A DNA stretch of 5,721 nt from positions 1-5,721 of the forward strand of contig JAQUQF010000125.1 in the NCBI GenBank assembly GCA_028749105.1, given 5' to 3'. The stretch is from Acidobacteriota bacterium (lineage in GTDB: Bacteria; Acidobacteriota; Aminicenantia; UBA2199). Of this stretch, positions 1-5,100 are shown piece by piece; the stretch's first letter is position 1, and the number at the start of each line of letters is the position of its first letter. A program made the translations under genes and the position numbers. The notes beneath the pieces were generated by a model. The model was not told where the DNA came from. It worked only from the letters and a program-made list of their open reading frames with translations, and did not search any database.

Positions 1-674
1 TTGGTGTCCTGGAACTCGTCCACCAGCAGGTAATGGAAGCGCTGCTGATACTTGGCGCGCACCTCGTCGTGGTCGCGCAGCAGGATGACGGCGAACGAGA
101 TCAGGTCCTCGTAGTCCCAGAGCTTGTTCTGCTGCTGGGCGGCATGGTAATGGGCGAAGATGCTGATCTCCTCTTCGGAGAACCCCTTCTGGCGCAGGAA
201 CTCGCCGTTGTTGGGGTAGTGCAGGCCCATCTTGGCCAGGCCGATCTTGCGCAGGACGGCATCGCCATCCTTGCCCAGGTGGGGGAACTTCTCCTTGACC
301 AGGCGCTCGAACAGGCGCCGCTGCTCGTCGTCGTCGATGACCTGCCACTGGGAATCGAAGCCCAGGGCGCCCCCCGACTCGCGCAGGATGCGCAATCCCA
401 GGGCGTGAAAGGTGGAGATGGGAAAGAGATGGGCCGCGATGCCAGTCAGAGCCTCGACGCGCACCCGCATCTCGCCCGCCGCCTTGTTGGTGAAGGTCAC
501 GGCCAGCACCTGGTGGGGGCTGAGTCCCTTCTCCAGGACCAGGTGGGCGATCTTGTGGGTGATCACCCGCGTCTTGCCTGAGCCGGCGCCGGCGACGATG
601 AGCAGGGGCGAGTCCAAGTGCAGCACCGCTTCCCGCTGCTCGGGGTTGAGGCCCGCCAGGATGTCAGCGGGCAT
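1..674 (-). CDS. uvrD: UvrD/PcrA/Rep-type superfamily 1 DNA helicase, N-terminal part (cut by window edge)
   Basis: ATP-driven 3'-5' DNA helicase of superfamily 1, acting in the cytoplasm in excision repair, mismatch repair or removal of proteins from DNA. The window shows 224 codons of a protein usually 650-780 residues long. Visible in order: Q-motif LNPEQREAV (residues 9-17, Gln13); Walker A AGAGSGKT (28-35, Lys34, Thr35); motif Ia VTFTNKAAGEM (59-69); motif Ib STFHALGLRILR (87-98); a WDYEDL block typical of UvrD domain 1B; and Walker B LLVDEFQDT at the cut edge. The ATG at 674 lies inside the end of pcm (11-bp overlap, different frame) and has no good Shine-Dalgarno, so translation is probably coupled to pcm. 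Domains 2A, 2B and the C-terminus are outside the window, so UvrD, PcrA and Rep cannot be told apart. The family call is secure; the symbol is provisional. Confidence 0.95.
   Translation of the reverse strand, partial: MPADILAGLNPEQREAVLHLDSPLLIVAGAGSGKTRVITHKIAHLVLEKGLSPHQVLAVTFTNKAAGEMRVRVEALTGIAAHLFPISTFHALGLRILRESGGALGFDSQWQVIDDDEQRRLFERLVKEKFPHLGKDGDAVLRKIGLAKMGLHYPNNGEFLRQKGFSEEEISIFAHYHAAQQQNKLWDYEDLISFAVILLRDHDEVRAKYQQRFHYLLVDEFQDT
664..674 (-). other. 11-bp pcm/uvrD overlap, probable translational coupling
   Basis: The ATG of the helicase gene (674-672) precedes the TGA of pcm (666-664) in another frame. No convincing ribosome binding site lies upstream of this ATG within pcm. Ribosomes finishing pcm are therefore the likely source of initiation on the helicase. 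The overlap is seen directly; coupling is inferred. Confidence 0.6.
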
Positions 675-1380
675 TACCGGCGCGGATCATGGGGACGAAC
701 ATGACGGGGATCAGGTTGGTCTTTTTCAGCTTGCCGTTGGGCAGCTTTTCCACCAGCAGCAGGTCCTGAACGGTGGTGGAATAGCTGATGGGAATGACCA
801 TGCGGCCGCCCACGGCCAATTGTTCGAGAAGCAGCGGCGGGATATGGTCCGGCGCGCAGGTGATGATAATGCCGTCGAAGGGGGCGGCCTCGGGCCAGCC
901 CAGGTATCCGTTGCCGGTCCGGCAATGGATATTTTTGTATCCCATACCTTCCAGTAGTTTTTTTGATTTTTGGGCCAGCTGCGGAATGATCTCGATGGTA
1001 TAGACCTCGCGCACCAGCTCGGCCAGGACGGCGGCCTGGTAGCCCGACCCGGTGCCGATCTCCAGGACTTTTTTCTTGTAGGCAGGGGCGATAACCGAGG
1101 TCATGATGGCCACGATGTAGGGCTGGGAGATGGTCTGGTTCTCCTCGATGGGCAGGGGGAAGTCGCCGTAGGCCTGGTCGCGGTACTGCGGGGCGACGAA
1201 GAGATGGCGCGGAACGCGGCGAAAGGCGTTGAGGATGCGGCTGTCGGTGATGCCGCGCTCGAGGATCTGCTCGCGGACCATTTTTCCCCGCGCGGCGGCG
1301 AACGCCGCCTCGTCCTTGGCCGTCGGCAGCAGCAGCGACGGCAGCAGCAGGAGCATGGTGATGGTCCGGGGGAGTCGCAT
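664..1380 (-). CDS. pcm: Protein-L-isoaspartate O-methyltransferase with N-terminal signal-like leader
   Basis: Transfers a methyl group from S-adenosylmethionine to isoaspartyl residues, starting repair of aged proteins. Family signatures: MVREQILERGI (residues 34-44), VPRHLFV (56-62), the PCMT block PIEENQTISQPYIVA (77-91), the SAM-binding motif VLEIGTGSGYQA (105-116), an acidic residue after the second strand (YTIEII, Glu130), and PVMFVPM near the C-terminus. At 238 residues it is about 25-30 longer than usual cytosolic Pcm. The excess is an N-terminal leader with basic residues (Arg2, Arg5) and a Leu-rich core (residues 7-18), resembling a signal peptide or membrane anchor. No Cys lipobox and no clean AxA site are seen. 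Met34 would give a cytosolic-length form, but the promoter sits exactly 6 bp before the ATG at 1380, which supports the long form. It is upstream of and overlaps the uvrD-like gene, so the two are probably one operon. Confidence 0.95.
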   Translation of the reverse strand: MRLPRTITMLLLLPSLLLPTAKDEAAFAAARGKMVREQILERGITDSRILNAFRRVPRHLFVAPQYRDQAYGDFPLPIEENQTISQPYIVAIMTSVIAPAYKKKVLEIGTGSGYQAAVLAELVREVYTIEIIPQLAQKSKKLLEGMGYKNIHCRTGNGYLGWPEAAPFDGIIITCAPDHIPPLLLEQLAVGGRMVIPISYSTTVQDLLLVEKLPNGKLKKTNLIPVMFVPMIRAGNAR

Positions 1381-1386
1381 GCCCTG

Positions 1387-1415
1387 ATTTTATCAGAGTT
1401 GCGGCCAGGTGTAAA
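1387..1415 (-). promoter_or_regulatory. pcm promoter, predicted leaderless start
   Basis: Read leftward: -35 TTTACA (1415-1410, 5 of 6 matches to TTGACA), a 17-bp spacer, -10 TAAAAT (1392-1387, 5 of 6 matches to TATAAT), then exactly 6 bp (cagggc) before the ATG at 1380. The expected transcription start is the A of the start codon. The AGGG in the 6-bp gap is only 1 nt from the ATG and cannot serve as a Shine-Dalgarno. The motif match is strong; the leaderless reading is inferred from spacing. Confidence 0.75.
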
Positions 1416-1448
1416 TGAGGGCAGGTGATGAAAAAGCAGCGAACTATT

Positions 1449-1559
1449 GTGAAAAGTGAAAAGTAAAAAGTGAAACGCGAAGGATGAAAAGCGAAGGCAA
1501 AAATAGATCTCTCACAGTGCGATCTTCCGACTTTTTACTTTTCACCATTCACTTTTCAC
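1449..1559. repeat. Inverted pair of degenerate 7-bp tandem repeat arrays (GTGAAAA type)
   Basis: On the plus strand from 1449 the sequence falls into consecutive 7-mers: GTGAAAA, GTGAAAA, GTAAAAA, GTGAAAC, GCGAAGG, ATGAAAA, GCGAAGG (to 1497). On the minus strand from 1559 leftward the same pattern appears: GTGAAAA, GTGAATG, GTGAAAA, GTAAAAA (to 1532), then decays. The two arrays face each other. Positions 1456-1471 (gtgaaaagtaaaaagt) and 1530-1545 are perfect 16-bp inverted repeats with a 58-nt loop. The block sits between the transporter stop (1567) and the pcm promoter, so it could end leftward transporter transcription as a large hairpin. It resembles the short tandemly repeated heptamers known from cyanobacterial genomes, by pattern only; no homology is claimed. 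The base composition is far more AT-rich than the flanking genes. Confidence 0.8.
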
Positions 1560-1566
1560 CTGGTTG

Positions 1567-2460
1567 CTAGCCCAGCAATACCAGCAGCGAGCCGGCCACG
1601 GCGAGGGCGGTGGCCAGCAGGCGTCGGCGGGTGAAGGTCTCCTTCAGGAACACGCTGGCCATGACCACCACGAACACCGTATTGGTTTGGTTGAGCACCG
1701 CGGCCGAATTGACCGACGTGAACTTGAACGCCCCCACCCAGAGCGTCATCGAGATCAGGTTCCCGAGCAGCGCCCCCCAGAAGGCGTAATGGCGGCTCCC
1801 CTTCTGCCACAAGGGCGCCAGCATCTGCCGGCGCTCCTTCTGCCAGGCGAACATGACCAGCAGCACGGCCAGGGCGGCCAGCATGCGCAGCTCGGTCACC
1901 CAGAAGACCGACGCCCCGTTCAAGACCGGCTGCATGAGCACGATGCTGACCGCCATGATGGCCATGGCCGCAACGCCAAAAATGATGCCGCTGATCACCC
2001 GCCGGGTCGGCAGGGGGCTGCCGCTTTTCCGGTAGGCCACGGTCAGCACCGCGGCGATCACCAGCAGGGCGCCGCCGACCTGCTCCAGGCGCGGCTTCTG
2101 CAGCAGGAACAGCCAGGTCGCGGTCATGACAAAGGGGGCATAGAGGGCGTCGACGATGGCGGTCATGCCCGCCCCCAGGCGGTTCAGGCAGGCGAAGAAC
2201 AGGGTGTCGGAGACGGCGATGCCCAGGATGCCGCTGGCCATGACCGCCAGCCAGTATTTGCCGGGCATGCCGGCCGGGATGAGCGGAATTTTGAGCAGGA
2301 GCAGCAGCGGGAACAGAATGGTGACGGTCAGAGCGGTCTTGTAGAGGTTCAGCGCCAGGGGACGGATCCGGTCGCCGGCCAGCTTGAACAGGATGACCGC
2401 CCCGGCCCAGACCACGGCGCACATGAGGGCCATGATCTTTCCCAACAGGTCGAGCGGCAT
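1567..2460 (-). CDS. EamA-family (drug/metabolite transporter superfamily) ten-helix membrane protein
   Basis: Inner-membrane transporter of the DMT/EamA type; family members export amino acids, metabolites or drugs. The substrate cannot be told from sequence. The 297 residues fit the usual 280-310. Two tandem EamA repeats are visible. The first ends in the SDTLFFACLNRLGAGMTAI stretch (residues 84-102) followed by a helix pair to about 143. The second has SVNSAAVLNQTNTVFVVVMA (249-268), then the short VFLKETF loop and a final helix. Approximate membrane segments: 7-25, 36-56, 69-90, 101-120, 126-143, 154-176, 187-206, 225-247, 255-272, 281-296. Basic, hydrophilic linkers at 143-153 and 207-224 (KERRQ...KGSRH) probably face the cytoplasm. 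The ATG at 2460 has GGGAG 5 nt upstream. It is transcribed alone, divergently from dinB. Confidence 0.92.
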   Translation of the reverse strand: MPLDLLGKIMALMCAVVWAGAVILFKLAGDRIRPLALNLYKTALTVTILFPLLLLLKIPLIPAGMPGKYWLAVMASGILGIAVSDTLFFACLNRLGAGMTAIVDALYAPFVMTATWLFLLQKPRLEQVGGALLVIAAVLTVAYRKSGSPLPTRRVISGIIFGVAAMAIMAVSIVLMQPVLNGASVFWVTELRMLAALAVLLVMFAWQKERRQMLAPLWQKGSRHYAFWGALLGNLISMTLWVGAFKFTSVNSAAVLNQTNTVFVVVMASVFLKETFTRRRLLATALAVAGSLLVLLG

Positions 2461-2465
2461 GTTTT

Positions 2466-2494
2466 CTCCCGGTTACGGCAAAGGATCGACTATA
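2466..2494 (-). promoter_or_regulatory. Transporter -10 element and Shine-Dalgarno
   Basis: Read leftward: TATAGT (2494-2489, 5 of 6 matches to TATAAT), then about 22 nt of leader, then GGGAG (2470-2466) placed 5 nt before the ATG at 2460. No good -35 is found at 16-18 bp spacing, so the promoter assignment is moderate; the Shine-Dalgarno is clear. Unlike pcm and dinB, this gene has a conventional leader. Confidence 0.55.
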
Positions 2495-2542
2495 CTTTTT
2501 GGGCCGTAGAACCGAACGCATCGTGAAGCCGTATTTTAGCGG

Positions 2543-2564
2543 AAAAAGCCTTGCATGACAAGGC
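2543..2564 (-). terminator. Hairpin with T-run pointing leftward, upstream of the transporter promoter
   Basis: Read leftward: GCCTTG, loop TCATG, CAAGGC (2564-2548), followed by TTTTT (2547-2543). The stem is 6 bp and perfect. It has the form of a small intrinsic terminator for leftward transcripts but lies inside a divergent promoter region with no leftward gene before it. It may block spurious leftward transcription from the dinB promoter, or the 6-bp palindrome may be a protein-binding site. Confidence 0.4.
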
Positions 2565-2618
2565 GATGTTCCAAACTGAAATGGAGCGGCCATTCCCGCG
2601 GCGGTCGGTTTTGCGCGA

Positions 2619-2647
2619 TTGACAGCTGCCGGCGCCTGTGCTAGGTT
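2619..2647 (+). promoter_or_regulatory. dinB promoter with extended -10, predicted leaderless start
   Basis: A perfect -35 TTGACA (2619-2624), a 17-bp spacer, and -10 TAGGTT (2642-2647). TG at 2639-2640 makes an extended -10 (TGnTAGGTT). Exactly 6 bp (cgccgc) then separate the -10 from the ATG at 2654, so transcription should begin at the start codon. No Shine-Dalgarno precedes the ATG. The geometry is identical to the pcm promoter. Confidence 0.72.
2622..2639. promoter_or_regulatory. Imperfect 18-bp palindrome between -35 and -10 of dinB, possible operator
   Basis: The sequence acagctgccggcgcctgt has outer arms ACAG/CTGT and a GCCGGC core; 7 of 9 positions per half-site are complementary. 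It overlaps the end of the -35 and fills the spacer, where a bound repressor would block polymerase. dinB is a LexA target in many bacteria and LexA motifs differ between phyla. The outer arms are the reverse order of the proteobacterial CTGT-N8-ACAG box, so this is not that box. The operator role is inference only. Confidence 0.35.
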
Positions 2648-2653
2648 CGCCGC

Positions 2654-3760
2654 ATGGACGAACGCCCGGTTCAGCGCAAGATCATCCATGTCGACATGGA
2701 CATGTTCTACGCCGCCGTGGAGATGCGCGACCACCCCGAGCTGCGCGGCAGGCCGCTGGTCGTCGGCGGCCGGCCCGACAGCCGCTCGGTGGCGACTACG
2801 GCCAATTATGAAGCGCGCAAGTTCGGCATCCACTCGGGCATGTCCTGCGCCGCGGCCAAGCGTCTTTGCCCCCGCTGCCTTTTCATCCCCCCCGATTTCA
2901 AAAAATACCGCAGCGTGTCGGAGCAGATCCAGCGCATCTTCCACGAGTACACCGACCTGGTCGAGTCCGTTTCGCTGGACGAGGCCTACCTGGACGTGAC
3001 CCGCAACAAGAAGGAGGAGCCCAGCGCCACCCGCCTGGCGCGGGAGATCAAGCGCCGCATCTTCGCCGCCACCGGCTTGACGGCATCGGCCGGGGTTGCC
3101 TCCACCATGTTCGTGGCCAAGATCGCCTCCGACGCCCGCAAGCCCGACGGGCTGTGCGTGGTCAGGCCCGAGCAGGTGATGGCCTTCATCCGCCCCCTGC
3201 CGGTGATCAAGATACCCGGCATCGGCCGGGTCACCGACGCCCAGCTGGCGGCGCTGAAGATCCGCACGGTTGTCGACCTGGAAAAATCTTCACTGCCGTT
3301 CCTGGAGGAGCATTTCGGCAAATTCGGCCGCTACCTTTACGATATCGCCCGCGGCATCGACGAGCGGCCGGTCACCCCCTGGCGCGAGCGGCAGTCGTAT
3401 GGGGCCGAGGAGACATTCGACCGTGACATCAAAGAGAAGGGGCCGCTGCTGGAGTTCCTGCGCGAATGCGCCGGCCGGGTCTTTACGGAACTGAAGGAGG
3501 AAGGCAAGCTCGCGCGCACGGTGACGTTGAAGATCAAGTACGCGGATTTCCAGCTGGTCACCCGGCGGCAGACCTGCGAGGGTTTTCTGTCTTCTCCCGA
3601 AGAAATTTTCCGAACCGCCCGGGAACTATTGGAGCGCACCGAGGCAGGCTCGCGGCCGGTGCGCCTGGCCGGGATCTCGCTTGCCAACTTCGATCCGCCG
3701 GGGAGGAAGAATGAGGACGCCCAGGTCCCACTGTTCAAGGATGTGACGGGTGGAACGTGA
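2654..3760 (+). CDS. dinB: DNA polymerase IV (Y-family translesion polymerase)
   Basis: Error-prone, clamp-dependent polymerase that copies past damaged template bases. At 368 residues it is near the usual 350-370. Palm: HVDMDMFYAAVE (12-23) gives the first metal ligand Asp14 with Asp16; SLDEAYLDVT (107-116) supplies Asp109 and Glu110. The steric-gate position is Tyr19, where E. coli has Phe13; Tyr is also used in Dpo4-type enzymes. ATTANYEARKFGI-like finger sequence (47-59) carries the conserved YEAR. A helix-hairpin-helix thumb (IPGIGRVTDAQLAAL) is followed by the little-finger domain with FDRDIKEK and TLKIKYADF. The C-terminal QVPLF (357-361) matches the beta-clamp-binding pentapeptide QLxLF. 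The last residues (VTGGT) and stop lie in heptamer-like repeats. The ATG at 2654 gives the family-typical N-terminus and sits 6 bp after a -10. The sirtuin gene follows 3 bp later. Confidence 0.97.
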   Translation: MDERPVQRKIIHVDMDMFYAAVEMRDHPELRGRPLVVGGRPDSRSVATTANYEARKFGIHSGMSCAAAKRLCPRCLFIPPDFKKYRSVSEQIQRIFHEYTDLVESVSLDEAYLDVTRNKKEEPSATRLAREIKRRIFAATGLTASAGVASTMFVAKIASDARKPDGLCVVRPEQVMAFIRPLPVIKIPGIGRVTDAQLAALKIRTVVDLEKSSLPFLEEHFGKFGRYLYDIARGIDERPVTPWRERQSYGAEETFDRDIKEKGPLLEFLRECAGRVFTELKEEGKLARTVTLKIKYADFQLVTRRQTCEGFLSSPEEIFRTARELLERTEAGSRPVRLAGISLANFDPPGRKNEDAQVPLFKDVTGGT

Positions 3761-3777
3761 TCGGTGAAACGTAACGT
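3743..3777 (+). repeat. Five heptamer-like units across the dinB stop and sirtuin start
   Basis: From 3743 the sequence reads as GTGACGG, GTGGAAC, GTGATCG, GTGAAAC, GTAACGT. These are 7-bp units of the same GTGRAAM flavour as the intergenic arrays at 1449-1559. The block encodes the last five dinB residues and its TGA (3758-3760), and supplies the GTG at 3764 and the purine-rich GGGTGGA (3748-3754) ahead of it. The units are degenerate, so a chance resemblance cannot be excluded. Confidence 0.5.
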
Positions 3778-4615
3778 GATGCCGAATATGGACAGGGCGA
3801 TCCGCGAAGCAGCCGAAGCGATCGCCGCCGCCGAGGCGCTGCTGGTCGCGGCCGGCGCCGGCATGGGTGTCGATTCGGGCCTGCCCGATTTCCGCGGCAG
3901 CCAGGGTTTTTGGAACGCGTATCCTCCTTATAAAAAACTCGGGCTCGATTTCTACGACCTGGCCAATCCCGACTGGTTCGCCCGCGACCCGGAATTGGCC
4001 TGGGGTTTCTACGGCCACCGCCTCAACCTCTATCGCCGCACCGTTCCGCACCAAGGATTCGCCCTGCTGCGTGGCTGGGCGGAGGCGAAACCCGGCGGAT
4101 ATTTCGTTTTCACTTCCAATGTCGACGGCCATTTTCAGAAGGCCGGCTTTGGCGAGAAGGGGATCCACGAGTGCCACGGGTCGCTCCACCACCTGCAATG
4201 CCTGGCCGGCTGCCGGGAAACGGTCTGGCCCGCCGGAGGCACAACGGTCGCCGTGGACGAGACGACGTTGCGCGCCCGGCCGCCGCTGCCCGCCTGCCCA
4301 GCCTGCGGGCGCCTGGCCCGGCCCAATGTGCTGATGTTCGGCGACTGGAACTGGCAGCCGGCGCGCAGCCGCGAGCAGGGGCGGCGGCTCCGTGAGTGGC
4401 TCGTTGCGCTCGGAAACGGCCGGTTGGTTATTGTCGAGTGCGGCGCCGGCACGGCGGTGCCCAGCGTGAGGCGCATGTCCGAGCAGCTTTTGGCAAGGCC
4501 AAAGACCCGGCTGGTGCGCATCAATAAAAATGAAGCGGATGTTCCGCTCGGGCAACTCGGCCTGGCCGGGGGCGCCCTGGAGATGCTCGCGCAGATTGAC
4601 GATGAAATGAAATGA
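3764..4615 (+). CDS. Divergent Sir2-family NAD-dependent protein deacylase (sirtuin)
   Basis: Sirtuins use NAD to remove acyl groups from lysines, releasing nicotinamide and O-acyl-ADP-ribose. Visible with GTG 3764 as residue 1: NAD-binding GAGMGVDSGLPDFRG (31-45), FTSNVDGHFQKAG (116-128; canonical TQNID), catalytic His138 in HGSLHHLQC, a zinc site of Cys146, Cys150, Cys178, Cys181 (C-x3-C and C-x2-C), RPNVLMFGDW (186-195), and ECGAGTAVPSVR near the C-terminus in place of the canonical GTS block. The changes (Gly35 for Ser/Thr, Ser118 for Gln) suggest a separate bacterial subclass rather than a dead enzyme, since His138, Asn119, Asp121 and all four Cys remain. Start is uncertain: GTG 3764 has GGGTGGA 9 nt upstream; ATG 3779 and ATG 3788 (MDRAIREAAE) also fit the family. 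It shares dinB's frame, separated by TGA and one codon, and is probably co-transcribed with dinB. Native substrate unknown. Confidence 0.92.
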   Translation: MKRNVMPNMDRAIREAAEAIAAAEALLVAAGAGMGVDSGLPDFRGSQGFWNAYPPYKKLGLDFYDLANPDWFARDPELAWGFYGHRLNLYRRTVPHQGFALLRGWAEAKPGGYFVFTSNVDGHFQKAGFGEKGIHECHGSLHHLQCLAGCRETVWPAGGTTVAVDETTLRARPPLPACPACGRLARPNVLMFGDWNWQPARSREQGRRLREWLVALGNGRLVIVECGAGTAVPSVRRMSEQLLARPKTRLVRINKNEADVPLGQLGLAGGALEMLAQIDDEMK

Positions 4616-4643
4616 GGTCGCGGCGGGTCGATCTGGGAGCGGT

Positions 4644-5045
4644 TCAGGGATCGATCTTCTCTTCCTGCAACTTCTCCAACTCGCGGCGCTCCTTCTTGGT
4701 CGGCCGGCCGCTGCCCCTGTCGCGGGCGGCGAACACCAGTCCGAGGGGATCGCGGCGCGCCAGCTCCAGTTTCAGCAGTTCGGCTGCCGGCGTGATCTCC
4801 TCGACCAATTCCCTGGCCAGGACGGCCGACACCCTCTTGGCCGCCAGCCCTTTGACCAGGTACAGGCGGACGATGGGCGGCTGCTTGATCTCGACGACCT
4901 CGTTCTCGCGGAGCGGCCGCGCCGGCTTCACCGCAGTGCCCGCGATCTGGACCTTGCCGCCGCGGCAGGCCTGGTTGGCCTGACTCCGGGTCTTGTAGAG
5001 GCGCGCGGCCCACAACCACTGGTCGATGCGGATGGACATGGTCAT
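4644..5045 (-). CDS. hslR: S4-domain RNA-binding protein, Hsp15/HslR-like
   Basis: Small cytoplasmic RNA-binding protein. In E. coli, Hsp15 binds stalled 50S subunits carrying peptidyl-tRNA and helps recycle them. From ATG 5045 the protein has 133 residues, the same as E. coli Hsp15. The S4 domain begins at once: RIDQWLWAARLYKTRSQA (residues 6-23), then GGKVQIAG and KPARPLRENEVVEI. The tail ends in RGSGRPTKKERRELEKL, the basic C-terminus characteristic of this group. A much longer open frame continues upstream to 5129, but that part crosses the promoter and a terminator and is not family-like. ATG 5054, 5045 and 5039 are all in frame. 5045 is chosen because it follows a TATAAT by 7 bp; 5039 is the main alternative. 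It converges on the sirtuin gene with a 28-bp gap. Confidence 0.9.
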   Translation of the reverse strand: MTMSIRIDQWLWAARLYKTRSQANQACRGGKVQIAGTAVKPARPLRENEVVEIKQPPIVRLYLVKGLAAKRVSAVLARELVEEITPAAELLKLELARRDPLGLVFAARDRGSGRPTKKERRELEKLQEEKIDP

Positions 5046-5052
5046 TGCCGCC

Positions 5053-5058
5053 ATTATA
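5053..5058 (-). promoter_or_regulatory. -10 element of the HslR-like gene
   Basis: Read leftward, a perfect TATAAT (5058-5053) is followed by 7 bp (ggcggca) and an in-frame ATG at 5045. This predicts a transcript beginning within a base of the start codon. There is no recognisable -35; the upstream -35 region is the T-run of a terminator hairpin. An in-frame ATG at 5054 overlaps the -10 and could not be used from this promoter. Confidence 0.5.
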
Positions 5059-5071
5059 CGGCAAGCGCGGC

Positions 5072-5100
5072 AAAAAAAAAGCCCCCGGCATTTGCGCCGG
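5072..5100 (-). terminator. Leftward hairpin with nine-T tract, upstream of the HslR-like gene
   Basis: Read leftward: CCGGC, loop GCAAAT, GCCGG (5100-5085), then GGGC and nine T (5080-5072). The stem is only 5 bp but all G-C, and the T-tract is long, so it looks like an intrinsic terminator. It points toward the HslR-like gene although no leftward gene lies before it, which suggests insulation against leftward read-through or antisense transcription from the right-hand gene. Confidence 0.55.

Noticed and set aside
33..957. Two rightward open frames (33-581 and 412-957) antisense to the helicase and pcm
   Set aside because: The leftward strand encodes intact helicase motifs Q, I, Ia, Ib and II and the Pcm signatures; the rightward frames show no conserved motif.
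1449..1559. CRISPR array
   Set aside because: The repeat unit is 7 bp with no spacers; it is a tandem microsatellite-like array, not a CRISPR.
1556..2944. 462-codon leftward open frame spanning the start of dinB, the divergent promoter region and the transporter gene in a different frame
   Set aside because: It has low-complexity His/Arg/Gly/Ala-rich composition with no family motif, and it overlaps two genes with clear family signatures. Long stop-free antisense and off-frame stretches are expected at this GC content.
3626..4555. 309-codon leftward open frame antisense to the sirtuin
   Set aside because: The opposite strand carries all sirtuin motifs in order; this frame has no recognisable domain and no start signal.
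4628..4654. Inverted repeat TCGATC/GATCGA with a 15-nt loop at the convergent sirtuin/HslR-like junction, considered as a bidirectional terminator
   Set aside because: The arms are only 6 bp, the loop is long, there is no clean T-run on either side, and one arm lies inside the HslR-like coding region.
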